DNA of 64,000 nucleotides. Origin: GH45 sp046704385 (GTDB lineage: Bacteria > Bacteroidota > Bacteroidia > Bacteroidales > SZUA-534). The notes under the pieces are model-generated. The model did not search any database and was not told where the DNA came from. It saw nothing but the letters and a program-made list of their open reading frames with translations. How positions within the stretch are numbered: position 1 is the stretch's first letter; every line of letters begins with the position of its first letter. The stretch is taken from assembly GCA_046704385.1 (NCBI GenBank), contig JBJKSB010000036.1, forward strand, positions 62,001 to 126,000, in the 5' to 3' direction. Of this stretch, positions 40,601 to 47,431 are shown piece by piece. The translations under genes were made by a program, and so were the position numbers.

Positions 40601-41249
40601 TTTGGATGTATACTTTACAGTGGTTTCGGGTTATGCAACTCTTAATGGCAAAGCGTTGACTTTAACCGGAGCCGGTTCGGTGGTGGTTGAAGCAAACCAG
40701 GCAGGTAATGATACCATAGCATCTGCTACTGCTGTTCAACAGACAATTACAGTAAATAAAGCCAACCTGACTATCAGTGCTGTCGATACTTTAAAAACCG
40801 AAGGTGAAGAAAATCCGGAATTTGAACTTGCTTTCGATGGGTTTGTTCTGGGCGATACACAGGCTGATTTGGATGAACTGCCTGCCATTAGTTGCAGTAC
40901 AGACAAAAGCTCCGCACCCGGTTCGTACGATATTATCCTGTCGGGAGGTATCGATGCTGATTACGAGTTTACCCTGGTTAATGGTACGCTGACTGTAAAT
41001 AAAGGAAATTCGGTTAATATGATTGAACTGCTTAAAATCAAGGTTTATCCTAACCCGGCAGTGAACTACTTAATTATTGATCCGGAAAATAATGTGACAA
41101 TAAAAACCCTGGAAATATATAACCAGGTTGGAGAACGCATTTATTATAATGAAACCGGTGCTCTTAAAATAAATGTTTCAACCTATAATAGTGGTGCTTA
41201 TATTCTCCTGATCAACAAGATACAAAGCGTAATATTTATGAAAGATTAG
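31653..41249 (+). CDS. Giant GLUG / YDG / MBG repeat surface protein with T9SS sorting domain
   Basis: 3199 residues from the ATG at 31653, which opens a clear signal peptide (MKKFIFILVSLIM...GLMAQ); an in-frame Met 25 codons earlier overlaps the preceding gene and is rejected. Four GLUG-bearing modules start near 31740, 33010, 34243 and 35225, each opening G-x-G-x(4)-P-Y/F-QI and the YWITQN/EWLMNN line. Fibronectin-III-like domains follow modules one and four (TFGTVTSSSVVLAGY, TFGSVTSGSIVLAGY). From ~36880 a long stalk of YDG/MBG-type domains (ADNKSKTYGxANPxLTISY, QSKVYGASDPTFTYSV) and Ig-like TITF repeats runs to ~41000. The C-terminal T9SS domain is KVYPNPAVNYLIIDPE...FMKD. Probable adhesin or matrix protein (inference). 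A terminator follows. Confidence 0.9.
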   Translation: MKKFIFILVSLIMVGFSTGLMAQTATPPATGDGSSSNPYQIATLNNLYWITQNPTSWDKFFIQMADIDASGTSIWDSDGSGGYYGFSPIGNATTYFTGAYEGNGHIIDGLYINRPNTNYVGFFGYTEDASATLTTSIITNLGLTNVNITGKAYVGAIAGDNNLFIYYCFSTGSLLGVEKIGGFVGNNQESQINNCYSRCSVSGSSRTGGFVGSTLHQEDINNCYSTGGVDENWLDGGFVADQQYTNIGADCFWDMETSGQSTSDGGTGRRTDRMKNYYTYTNGEYAVWDFLGETANGTNDYWGINASFNDGYPFLAWQGYSNVVSTCQWPTETPTNITFGTVTSSSVVLAGYTAPTNGADGYVIYINNADDFTVPNDGASLTPNTTWSNSGQQCVYFGTSITPNVPVTNLSSTGTYYFKIYAYTNCTGTETYEENGAEATYSMVISATAPALGDGTSGNPYQIATLENLYWITQNSASWSKYFIQTADIDASETNQWDNGLGFSPVGVNTTYFTGSYDGQNHSIDGIYINRPEESRIAFFGSTSGATINNLNLSNVNISGNTYVGALVGYNWYDNISNCTVSGTISGSGNVGGISGYAYGNTGQTIQQCSSACTILATGSAVGGLIGYINSVNINNCNSSGTVSGVNYVGGLIGQCVSTAVTASYSTGTVNCDPNTSNYTGGLIGGITSTLSNINRCYATGDVTTYYSGGGLVGTVASNNNITDCYARGNVGVTSNYAGGLLGASSGTISNCYSTGSVSLVSSSGGLMGLNSGTVSNSFWDTETSGRSQVGAGTGLTTAQMQDYNTYTDVTTTTVGLTTAWDFINDQNDDAATNDYWDINQGGDGYPILTYQPETDGFLTGPKGAGTADNPFQISSLDDLQWIMDNPTSWSYVFIQTADIDASATSTWNNGAGFSPIGNSTTKFSGTYNGQMHVIDGLFINSPANNYVALFGYTSATGNIENLGLENIDFTGSAYVSGLVGVHTGIISNCYSSGQIVSVNNSGILVGYNIGGSVDNSYTEGTISGNLKIGGLVGNNSSNGSVTNCYSYADVSRNSGQTAVNFGSLIGYNSSASVQNCYATGSVYYTGTTSPTDKGFFGEYVSGTYTNNFFDSDISNQTSATGATAKTTADMQDISTFTSTAIAGLSTAWDFILNLNDDSADNNYWDMDQDGSGYPILSWQPEADNYLAVPAGSGTSVDPYQIAILKHLEWLMNNSSNWNKYYIQVADIDAAATSTWDSGTGFTPMGNTQTVFTGSYNGKGFSISNLFINRPGKDTIGMFGYVTGRLDSISLINVIITGRSSTGALAGSFNSYYTATQISNCSASGTVTGQDTVGGLMGYYYSNHGTYAAINKCSSSVSVTGVNTVGGLVGRNYYAYVYSSYASGNVTASGNTVGGLIGYNFSHSDVFDSYATGNVSGTSDVGGLVGVAALSDCKDSYSTGSVSGTDQVGGFVGYNSSSLMQHCYSTGNVTGSNLAAGGFVGYGINSSARFFGCYAKGNVDGYAQVGGFAGQITSASTLDSCYSVGAVTGTSSLGGLVGFKHPTGYVYNSFFDTETSGQPASTVGTGLTTTEMKELCNYIDGIYANWDFMDETANGTGDVWGMNASENDGYPYLAWQGFTNTATCCPRPSAAATSLTFGSVTSGSIVLAGYASPTGGADGYAIYVNSSNTWTVPSDGDEPVADLSWNDGGQQCIYFGTSVSPNINVTSLSPGVTYYFKVYAYNDCSGVEKYENSGLEGNQPTNKLNQTITFTTSSVTYGAADFSPASASSGLTVSYSSSDENVITIVSGKTHIVGAGTCTITANQSGDATYNAAPQVTNNITVAKKLLTLTADNKSKTYGDANPSLTISYSGFAGGEDASVLDTEPVASTSATSSSNIGTYNINITTVTDNNYTFSYVIGTLTVNAKAITVTADANQSKVYGEVDAEKTYTVSPALVNGDSFTGALSRVAGQSAGTYAILIGNLSAGSNYTITYAGTNFEITTKPITVTATAGQSKVYAESDPAFTYNVSPALISGDSFSGSLSRAAGENVGSYTLSQGSLSAGSNYTITYVSDNFAITVKAITVTANASQSKVYGASDPTFTYSVNPALKAGDSFTGALSRVAGENAGTYAISQGNLSAGSNYNISYVGNNFVITAKAITVTTNTGQSKVYGASDPGFTYSVNPALEIGDSFTGSLSRAIGENVGTYAIVKGSLSAGSNYTISYVSNNFEITKASLTATADNKTKIYGAANPALTITYSGFVNGESASVIDTKPSISTTADATSAVGTYTISLSGGSDNNYTFGTLTAGTLTVNKATLTVTADNKSKTYGAANPTLTVSYSGFVNGDDASDIITEPAAITSANASSDVGTYDITASGGIDDNYDFAYVTGILTITKADQTITITTVPQKDVATDALTFDITASTSSSLALSYAIQSGPATISGNTITLSGATGSVVVAVSQAGNNNYNATSASTSFNVIDNSKQNQTITFSTISDKFYGDVFTLGATASSNLGVSYTVKSGPASINGSTVTVTGIGTVTITANQSGDATYNPADPVDQSFNAQKANLTVTADDKSKTYSQANPALTISYTGFVNGEDESNLTTQPVAATTANVNSNAGQYAITLSGGSASNYNLSLNNGTLTVNKATLVVTADDKSKTYGEANPALSLSYSGFVNSEDESALTTQPTASTTATSASDAGQYAISLSGGTAVNYAFSMNNGTLTVGKAALTVTADDKSKVYGEANPDLTITYSGFVNSEDSSFLTTLPVASTTATADSDAGTYDITVSGSSSNNYSLSYVVGTLTVTKADQTITVTTIEDKVVSSGPFYVHASASSGLELSYSVISGPATISDSTVTLTGEAGSVSIEVSQAGNTNYNAAERQTVSFQVNAESKLDQTITFKPIADKTFGDPDFALMATASSGLDIVFTVISGNATLTGHVVSINGAGNVVIEASQAGNGEYNQAPAVQQSFMVNKANQTITFNAIADKVYGDVFNLEASSSEGLDVYFTVVSGYATLNGKALTLTGAGSVVVEANQAGNDTIASATAVQQTITVNKANLTISAVDTLKTEGEENPEFELAFDGFVLGDTQADLDELPAISCSTDKSSAPGSYDIILSGGIDADYEFTLVNGTLTVNKGNSVNMIELLKIKVYPNPAVNYLIIDPENNVTIKTLEIYNQVGERIYYNETGALKINVSTYNSGAYILLINKIQSVIFMKD
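37368..38288 (+). repeat. 231-bp tandem repeats encoding YDG-type units
   Basis: Four in-frame units start at 37368, 37599, 37830 and 38061 (77 residues each; the last is three bases short). Shared words include GCCGGCGAAAA, GGTTCAAATTA and AGTAAGGTTTATGG. They are flanked on both sides by related but more diverged MBG units. Confidence 0.85.
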
Positions 41250-41285
41250 CAATTTACGTAGTGGTTGGGGACGTGAATTTTAAAT

Positions 41286-41320
41286 CCCTGCTGCGGGTAA
41301 TACCGCAGCAGGGTTATTTT
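41286..41320 (+). terminator. Rho-independent terminator after the second giant gene
   Basis: A perfect 11-bp GC-rich stem, CCCTGCTGCGG (41286-41296) with CCGCAGCAGGG (41303-41313), 6-nt loop, followed by TTATTTT. It begins 36 bp after the stop codon. Confidence 0.88.
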
Positions 41321-41344
41321 CCAATTTAATTTAAAATATTAATT

Positions 41345-42796
41345 ATGAAAAAATTAAGTTATTTGTTAGCCTCATTAATGCTAATGATGCTCTTAAACGG
41401 GAATGCTTATTCTCAGTTAAATGTAAATAAACTGAAAAATAAAGCTACATCAGCAACCAAAGTAAAAGAAGAGCCTAAAAAACAGGAGTCTGGTGCAAAA
41501 TCCACTTCCCAACCAGCAGCAAAAACTGATGATGCAGGTTCAAATACGGCCGCATCAACACCGACATCAAAAATTATTTATGTATCAAAATCGGGCAATA
41601 ACAAAAACGCCGGGACAAAAGATGCCCCGATGAAAAATATTGACAAGGCTATTGATAAGGCCTTGCCCGGCGATGAAATAAGAATTGCAGAAGGCGTTTA
41701 CATGGGTACTTTTAATATCGGATATCTGGAAAGCGACAAACCCTTAAAGATTTATGGAAGCTGGGACAATCAATTTGCTAAACAGGATATAGTTAACCAT
41801 CCCACGGTTTTTCAACCCGATAATGCCAGCGCTGGTAAGTCAAGAAAAGCTTTAATACAGTTTACCAAAGATGTAAACGGAACCGTTATTGATGGAATGG
41901 TTTGGGATATGGGCGAAAGAAATCTTTATCATGATAAAGATGGCGTTATTGAAGGTGTTCAGGGTGGCCGGATCAGGGCTTCAACAGAACCGGTTACAGG
42001 CAAAAACAGTACTGTTGAATCGCCGGCTGTTTCATTTGTTAGTGCCACAAAAGGCGGCAATGTACTCATCCAGAATTGTGTTTTTACTAATGGGGCAAAT
42101 TATGCTATCCAGGCCGGACATCGCAGTGGTACGTTTAAAGTATTAAACAATGTTTTTGTGGCTAACAAAATGGCTTCCATTGAAATTTATGGAACCTGCG
42201 CCGGAAGTAACCAGCAAAAAGACATGGTTGCCTGTGGAGATGTTGAAATTGCCTACAATACCATTTTATTTACCTGGAGCCGCCTGAAAGATTTTAAAGA
42301 TATGGGTTACGGGATTAGATTAATGACCAAATGCACATACAACATTCACAACAATATAATTGGAGCAAGTATCATGGGAGGTATTGATGACAGCCGGTTC
42401 TGCAGAGACGATTTTATTAAAATCGATAATAATATTATGTTTGGTAATAAAGGAGGTGATTTATATTATACTCCTGCAAGTAATACCAAACTTCAACTCA
42501 CCGTCGATCAATTTGGAGATCTAGAATTTGCTAGTGTTTCAGGTAACATAGGTGAGGCTCCTAATATTCCTGTTGACAATGCCTATATGAAAGGTTTTTT
42601 CAACGCCCGGTACAGCGAAACTACGAGTTATGATCCAAACTCACCACAAAATCAGTGGGCCAGGGCTTTGGGAATGAATCAACAGGGAACCATGAGTTCA
42701 AAAGTGAGTATGTTTATGAATAAGTATCCCTGGAAAGAGGCTTTGAAATTGTTTGGTGCTTCTGATAAAGCCGGGGCACAAATACCTTATAAATAA
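41345..42796 (+). CDS. Secreted parallel beta-helix (DUF1565-like) protein
   Basis: 483 residues. Signal peptide (1-23, ending NAYSQ), a low-complexity Lys/Ser/Ala/Thr linker (~30-75), then IIYVSKSGNNKNAGTKDAP and the IRIAEGVY turn. These are the entry motif of right-handed beta-helix proteins (DUF1565/pectate-lyase-like), followed by repeated helix coils such as VLIQNCVFTNG, FKVLNNVFVAN and YNIHNNIIGAS. No catalytic Asp cluster of polysaccharide lyases is obvious. Without a T9SS domain it is probably periplasmic. It follows the giant gene after a terminator, and another terminator lies downstream, so it is its own unit. Confidence 0.78.
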   Translation: MKKLSYLLASLMLMMLLNGNAYSQLNVNKLKNKATSATKVKEEPKKQESGAKSTSQPAAKTDDAGSNTAASTPTSKIIYVSKSGNNKNAGTKDAPMKNIDKAIDKALPGDEIRIAEGVYMGTFNIGYLESDKPLKIYGSWDNQFAKQDIVNHPTVFQPDNASAGKSRKALIQFTKDVNGTVIDGMVWDMGERNLYHDKDGVIEGVQGGRIRASTEPVTGKNSTVESPAVSFVSATKGGNVLIQNCVFTNGANYAIQAGHRSGTFKVLNNVFVANKMASIEIYGTCAGSNQQKDMVACGDVEIAYNTILFTWSRLKDFKDMGYGIRLMTKCTYNIHNNIIGASIMGGIDDSRFCRDDFIKIDNNIMFGNKGGDLYYTPASNTKLQLTVDQFGDLEFASVSGNIGEAPNIPVDNAYMKGFFNARYSETTSYDPNSPQNQWARALGMNQQGTMSSKVSMFMNKYPWKEALKLFGASDKAGAQIPYK

Positions 42797-42839
42797 ATAT
42801 TAGATAGCTAAGTAGTAATCATAGTTTTTGTTTCATTAT

Positions 42840-42868
42840 GAGAGGGGTGCCTGCCTCTCTCTTTTTTT
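42840..42868 (+). terminator. Rho-independent terminator after the beta-helix gene
   Basis: GAGAGG (42840-42845) pairs with CCTCTC (42854-42859), followed by a run of seven T (42862-42868). Confidence 0.75.
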
Positions 42869-42913
42869 GCTAAAAATCACAGTTGTTTGTGAATTTTAGC
42901 TGGAAAATCAACC

Positions 42914-43825
42914 CTAAATGCGCAAAATATTTGCTGCATGTTTAAGTACCTTAAGGTTCAATGGAACCCTTCCCACTACTTCCCCATCCATTTCAATGGG
43001 ACAATCGGCCATGGTGCTTGAAATAGTACATTCGCTTATTTCATGGTAGAATAACTCTTTAATATTTATTCTCTTGCATTTTTTTAACCGGGGCATAAAA
43101 AATAAAAACTGCAGAATATTGATATTTCGGGCTATAACCACGTTTGCCTTCCCATCGTCAAGCTGTGCATCAGGTGAAATACCCAGGCCACTTCCAAAAT
43201 ATTTTCCATTATTCACAGCAATTAAAAGCACATTGCCTTTAAAATTAAGCTCCGGCGACGTTACTTCAACAGGAATGCGTTTAAATAAAAAAAACGACCT
43301 TATGATATTGTAGAAATAAGTAAAATTGCTGCCCCAGGTTTTTCCGCTGGTATTCATAAATTTACATACCAACCCGCCTAATCCGATATCGAATGAATTG
43401 TCATAATAACGTATCTGCTCCTGTCTATCCTCAAAGTACTTTGCCTGCACAATATCCAGGGGAACTATTTCATTTTTTTTGATAACCTGGTAAAGATGTT
43501 CCATGCTTTCAACTCTGCCTGCTGTGCGCGAAAAATCATTTCCTGAACCTCGCGAAAAAGCTATTAAAACAGTTTTTTTACGAAGTTTTTCGGGCGCTCT
43601 CATATAACCATTTACCACCTCGCTAAAAGTACCATCACCACCAACACCCACTAGGTAATCCAGTTCATGATTTACTAAATCGCTGACAATCTCAATAGCA
43701 TGCTCACTCCTGCGTGTAAACTTTAAAAATACTTCAAATTCGTTTTGAAAATACCTGGTAATGTTCGACCTGAATTTATCGGGCTCACGTAAATTTCCCC
43801 GGACGATGAATGCGATTTTTTTCAC
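42914..43825 (-). CDS. Diacylglycerol kinase-family lipid kinase (YegS/DgkB-like)
   Basis: 303 residues. The DAGK catalytic domain shows the nucleotide-binding GGDGT (62-66) in VGVGGDGTFSEVVNGYM, the SRGSGNDFSRTAG block and IALNxG-like NNGKYFGSGLGISPDA. The C-terminal half ends in CPIEMDGEVVGRVPLNLKVL, the strand with the conserved DGE. Members phosphorylate diacylglycerol or related lipids at the cytosolic face of the membrane. It lies 6 bp downstream of a 67-aa gene on the same strand, so both are probably co-transcribed. Confidence 0.9.
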   Translation of the reverse strand: MKKIAFIVRGNLREPDKFRSNITRYFQNEFEVFLKFTRRSEHAIEIVSDLVNHELDYLVGVGGDGTFSEVVNGYMRAPEKLRKKTVLIAFSRGSGNDFSRTAGRVESMEHLYQVIKKNEIVPLDIVQAKYFEDRQEQIRYYDNSFDIGLGGLVCKFMNTSGKTWGSNFTYFYNIIRSFFLFKRIPVEVTSPELNFKGNVLLIAVNNGKYFGSGLGISPDAQLDDGKANVVIARNINILQFLFFMPRLKKCKRINIKELFYHEISECTISSTMADCPIEMDGEVVGRVPLNLKVLKHAANILRI

Positions 43826-43831
43826 TAAAAA

Positions 43832-44035
43832 TTATATTATCTGAAATAAACCATCAATGTCATCAACTGGAATAACTTTTTCTTTCCTGACATCGTCAAT
43901 TGCCTTTATTGTCACCTCATTTGAAATTTCTTCAAGGTTAACAAATTCATTATTCCTGGCGTAATCCTTTAATAATTTTAAAAAAGTTTTAGCTTTTGAG
44001 CTTTTATCATTTATATCGATAGCAAATGAACTCAT
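43832..44035 (-). CDS. 67-aa protein, possibly antitoxin-like
   Basis: 67 residues, soluble and acidic. The sequence SSKAKTFLKLLKDYARNNEFVNLEE, given here only in outline (residues 12-36), resembles DUF2683/antitoxin-like peptides of Bacteroidota, in which a KAK-x-x-L-x-x-L core precedes a FVxLEE turn. No toxin gene is adjacent; the DUF2442 remnant lies just upstream. Located 6 bp before the lipid kinase. Function not assigned. Confidence 0.55.
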   Translation of the reverse strand: MSSFAIDINDKSSKAKTFLKLLKDYARNNEFVNLEEISNEVTIKAIDDVRKEKVIPVDDIDGLFQII

Positions 44036-44130
44036 AACATCAGATTTTGTCGATTATTAACAAAAATAACAAAATTTTTAAGTCGCACACAATGCCATGA
44101 GGATGGGAAAATTATCGAATTCAATATTTT

Positions 44131-44235
44131 GAGTTGTTTATTAAATTCACGCTAAATCCATTTACCATCGAATGGGAGAACGGTGCCGATTTCTCTCCTG
44201 AATTTCTTTACGAAATAGGAACCCCCATCCAATAA
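44131..44235 (+). pseudogene. DUF2442 C-terminal remnant
   Basis: In the 297-bp gap before the acyl-CoA ligase, the plus strand reads FTLNPFTIEWENGADFSPEF then LYEIGTPIQ and a stop at 44233-44235. This is the conserved C-terminal end of DUF2442 proteins (x-x-EWxNGADxSPEFLY). No start codon or N-terminal DUF2442 sequence is connected in frame. DUF2442 proteins usually pair with DUF4160 proteins in toxin-antitoxin-like modules, so this looks like the last trace of such a module. Confidence 0.65.
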
Positions 44236-44332
44236 TAGTCTTTTTTTAAACATACTTTAAAAATCTTTATAACATATCATTTTAGAGTTCTTTTCTGCGT
44301 CCCTTTCCTAATTTTACCGCAAAACGAATATA

Positions 44333-46390
44333 ATGATACATCCAAAACTTTTGAACCCGAACAGCATAGCCGTAATTGGCGGTTCGGACGATATCCATAA
44401 ACCAGGCGGTAAGGTTTTATCTAATTTACTCGACAGTAATTTTAAAGGCCCTGTTTATGTAGTAAATCCCAAATCATCAATGGTGCAGGGATTAACCTCA
44501 TTTGCTGATGTTAACGATTTGCCACAAACCGATTTGGCTATACTTGCCATACCGGCAAAATTTTGCCCACAAACAGTAGAGGTCCTGGCTGACCAAAAAG
44601 AAACCCGCGCATTTATAGTAATATCGGCAGGTTTTAGCGAAGAGAATGAAGAAGGAACCCAATATGAACATGAAATGGTAGAAACTATTAATCGTGTCGG
44701 AGGTTCATTAGTTGGGCCGAATTGCATCGGCGTATTGAATCAAAATTATTGCGGGGTATTTACCAGTCCCATTCCAAAACTTAACCCCAAAGGCTGTGAT
44801 TTCATCTCTGGTTCGGGGGCTACGGCAGTATTTATTATGGAAGCCGGTATTCCAAACGGCTTAACGTTTTCGAGTGTATATTCCGTAGGAAACAGTGCAC
44901 AAATGGGTGTGGAAGATGTGCTTAAACATCTGGATGAAACTTTTGATCCGGATAAAAGCTCAAAGGTTAAATTGTTATATATGGAAAGCATTAAAAAACC
45001 CGATTTGCTTTTAAAACATGCTGCATCATTAATCCGGAAAGGATGTAAAATTGCTGCTATTAAAGCAGGAGGCTCTGAGGCTGGAGGCCGAGCCGCTTCA
45101 TCACACACCGGCGCCCTGGCCAAAGACGATTTGGTGGTACATGCTTTATTACGCAAAGCAGGAATTGTAAGGTGTTTCAGCCGCGAAGAACTCACCCTGG
45201 TGGGCAGTATTTTTATGCATAAGGAATTAACGGGTAAAAACATAGCCGTGGTTACTCATGCCGGTGGACCGGCCGTGATGCTTACCGATGCACTTTCGAA
45301 TGGTGGACTAAACATACCCAAAATTGATGGCCCAAAAGCTGATGCCTTATTGGAAAAACTATACCCGGGCTCGTCGGTTTCAAATCCCATCGATTTTCTG
45401 GCCACGGGTAATGCCGAACAATTAGGCCACATAATTGATGCCTGTGAAAATGATTTTGATCATATTGATGCTATTTGTGTAATTTTTGGTAGTCCGGGCC
45501 TGTTTAATGTGACGGATGTATATAATCTGTTACACGAAAAAATGCTGACCTGCAAAAAGCCTATCTACCCAATTTTACCATCGGTAATAAATGTAAAAGA
45601 TGAAATTGATGATTTCCTGGCCAAGGGCCATATAAATTTTCCTGACGAAGTAGCTTTTGGCGATGCATTGGCAAAAATTCATAATACCTTCAAACCACAG
45701 GAAGAGCACCCTGTTCATCCCGGGTTGGATGAAAAGGCCATCCGTAAAATAATTGACGAGGCTGAGAACGGATATCTTGCTCCGGTAAAAGTTCAGGAAT
45801 TACTTGATGCCGCAGGAATTCCAAGGGCTAAAGAAGCCGTTACCAACGACCTAAACAAAGCCCTGGCACTTGCCAATGAAATTGGTTATCCGCTGGCAAT
45901 GAAAGTAGTTGGTCCCATACATAAAACCGATGTTGGCGGCGTTAAATTAAATATACCCGACAGCATACAGCTTACCAATGAATTTAACCGGATGATTAAA
46001 ATACCGGACACTACGGCGATACTGCTACAACCCATGCTAACCGGAATTGAGCTTTTTGTCGGTGCAAAAAATGAGGAGCGTTTCGGTCATATGGTAGTTG
46101 CCGGACTTGGTGGTATTTTTATTGAAGTGTTAAAAGATGTAATTGCCGCATTAACTCCGTTAAGTCCCGCTGATGGCCTGGCTATGATAAGTGATTTAAG
46201 ATCTCATCAAATGTTAGAGGGAATCAGGGGACAGGAACCTGTTAATAAGGAGATGTTTGCCGAAATCATTTCACGGGTATCTGCACTTTGCATGGCCGCT
46301 CCGGAAATTTTTGAAATGGACTTAAACCCACTGCTCGGAAGGAAAGATCAGGTAATTGCGGTGGATGCACGTATCCGTATCGAAAAATAA
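44333..46390 (+). CDS. ADP-forming acyl-CoA (acetate-CoA) ligase, fused alpha-beta
   Basis: 685 residues. The N-terminal CoA-binding domain (LNPNSIAVIGGSDDIHKPGG) and succinyl-CoA-ligase-like domains include the phospho-His loop ASSHTGALAKDD with His258. They are followed by an ATP-grasp domain (~470-685; LANEIGYPLAMKVVGPIHKT, LLQPMLTGIELFVGAK, EMDLNPLL). This alpha-beta fusion is the ACD type, which makes acetate or branched acids and ATP from acyl-CoA, ADP and phosphate, an energy-conserving step in fermenting organisms. No GNAT domain is present, so it is not a Pat-type acetyltransferase. Cytosolic, single gene. Confidence 0.92.
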   Translation: MIHPKLLNPNSIAVIGGSDDIHKPGGKVLSNLLDSNFKGPVYVVNPKSSMVQGLTSFADVNDLPQTDLAILAIPAKFCPQTVEVLADQKETRAFIVISAGFSEENEEGTQYEHEMVETINRVGGSLVGPNCIGVLNQNYCGVFTSPIPKLNPKGCDFISGSGATAVFIMEAGIPNGLTFSSVYSVGNSAQMGVEDVLKHLDETFDPDKSSKVKLLYMESIKKPDLLLKHAASLIRKGCKIAAIKAGGSEAGGRAASSHTGALAKDDLVVHALLRKAGIVRCFSREELTLVGSIFMHKELTGKNIAVVTHAGGPAVMLTDALSNGGLNIPKIDGPKADALLEKLYPGSSVSNPIDFLATGNAEQLGHIIDACENDFDHIDAICVIFGSPGLFNVTDVYNLLHEKMLTCKKPIYPILPSVINVKDEIDDFLAKGHINFPDEVAFGDALAKIHNTFKPQEEHPVHPGLDEKAIRKIIDEAENGYLAPVKVQELLDAAGIPRAKEAVTNDLNKALALANEIGYPLAMKVVGPIHKTDVGGVKLNIPDSIQLTNEFNRMIKIPDTTAILLQPMLTGIELFVGAKNEERFGHMVVAGLGGIFIEVLKDVIAALTPLSPADGLAMISDLRSHQMLEGIRGQEPVNKEMFAEIISRVSALCMAAPEIFEMDLNPLLGRKDQVIAVDARIRIEK

Positions 46391-46628
46391 TTGTAAAAAA
46401 ATCCGGGTATCGAATAAACCAACTTGAATATTTATTGTTTTATCCGTGGTGGATATAAACCTTTTTAGTATTCCAAACAACGAACAAGTGGTAGAAAATT
46501 TCAGGCCATTGAAAAGTTATGGCTGTAATTAGCACATACCATTAATTAGCGTTGCCCTAAAAGGGACCAGAATTTGGAAATGAAAAAGGTTTTGAAACTT
46601 ATAAATAGAAAAACTAAAGATTCAGTAC

Positions 46629-46835
46629 GTGAAGAAAAAGGATTTCCTGGTAATATTACTAATAGTTTTGGTTGCTTTGCCATTCTTTATCAATAATAAT
46701 TTTTTTAAAGGATGCCTGAATTTCAATAAAAATCACAGTATTGTTTTGAGTTTTCTAAAGTTTGGAATGCTGGCTGGCTTTGGCGAATTACTTGGGCTCA
46801 TTTTGCCTATTGCCAGTTTGAAAAGTGAAAAATAA
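46629..46835 (+). pseudogene. Truncated membrane-protein gene (5' fragment)
   Basis: 68 codons from a GTG at 46629. It encodes one N-terminal membrane helix (FLVILLIVLVALPFFINNNF), a short loop, and SFLKFGMLAGFGELLGL, after which the sequence turns into an unrelated tail and stops. I recognise the first 57 residues as the start of a Bacteroidota family of small multi-helix membrane proteins that is normally about 200 residues; the remaining helices are absent. The 3' end overlaps the promoter of the flavodoxin gene. Probably non-functional; a genuine one- or two-helix small protein is the alternative. Confidence 0.6.
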
Positions 46836-46846
46836 TTCTATCTTTG
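46817..46846 (+). promoter_or_regulatory. Candidate Bacteroidota promoter for the flavodoxin gene
   Basis: TATCTTTG at 46839-46846 with TTTG at 46817-46820 (18-bp spacing), 27 bp before the flavodoxin ATG. The -33 element lies inside the 3' end of the truncated membrane-protein frame. Confidence 0.6.
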
Positions 46847-46873
46847 TGAAACCGATGAAATAAAAAATCCGAC

Positions 46874-47395
46874 ATGAAAAATAAAATAGCGATATTATTT
46901 GGACCTGAAGGTGGTAACACGGAAAGGGTTGCAAAACTCGTTGCCAATAAAATAGGTGATGATAAAAGTGTTTTAGTTCCGGTTAAAAATGCCGATGAAA
47001 AAACAATTTCTGCTTTCGATAATATAATATTTGGCAGTTCCACCATTGGTACCCATAACTGGTCAAATCCAAATAGCAGTGCCGACTGGGATGAATTTTT
47101 ACCCAAATTCAGGAAAATGGATTTTAAGGGTAAAGGAACTGCCATTTTTGGTTTGGGTGATCATTTGGCTTATGCCAATCACTTTGTTGATGGCATGCGT
47201 GTAATTTATGATATACTAATAAATAGTAATGCCACAGTTTACGGGCAGTGTGATACAGATGATTATGAATTTAATGATTCGCAGGCAATAGTTGATGGGA
47301 AATTTGTTGGTTTGCCTATTGATGAAGATTTTGAAGAAGATTTGACCGAAGGTCGGATTGACAAATGGCTGAAAACATTTATTGATAATATGTAG
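46874..47395 (+). CDS. fldA: Flavodoxin
   Basis: 173 residues, the length of long-chain flavodoxins. The FMN phosphate loop is PEGGNTERVAK (T/S-x-T-G-x-T variant with GGNT). The isoalloxazine-contact loops are GSSTIGTHNWSNPNSSADW and FGLGDHLAYANHFVDGM, both typical of flavodoxin I. It is a soluble one-electron carrier replacing ferredoxin, for example under iron limitation. It lies 36 bp upstream of the sigma factor gene on the same strand; co-transcription is possible. Oddity: the P-loop begins GPEGGNT rather than the common GSxTGNT. Confidence 0.85.
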   Translation: MKNKIAILFGPEGGNTERVAKLVANKIGDDKSVLVPVKNADEKTISAFDNIIFGSSTIGTHNWSNPNSSADWDEFLPKFRKMDFKGKGTAIFGLGDHLAYANHFVDGMRVIYDILINSNATVYGQCDTDDYEFNDSQAIVDGKFVGLPIDEDFEEDLTEGRIDKWLKTFIDNM

Positions 47396-47431
47396 CCGAT
47401 ATTTATGAACTAAACCCAGAAGAAAAGTTAT

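Noticed and set aside
44746..45243. 165-codon minus-strand frame inside the ADP-forming acyl-CoA ligase gene
   Set aside because: An antisense shadow of a strongly conserved coding region, with no motif of its own.
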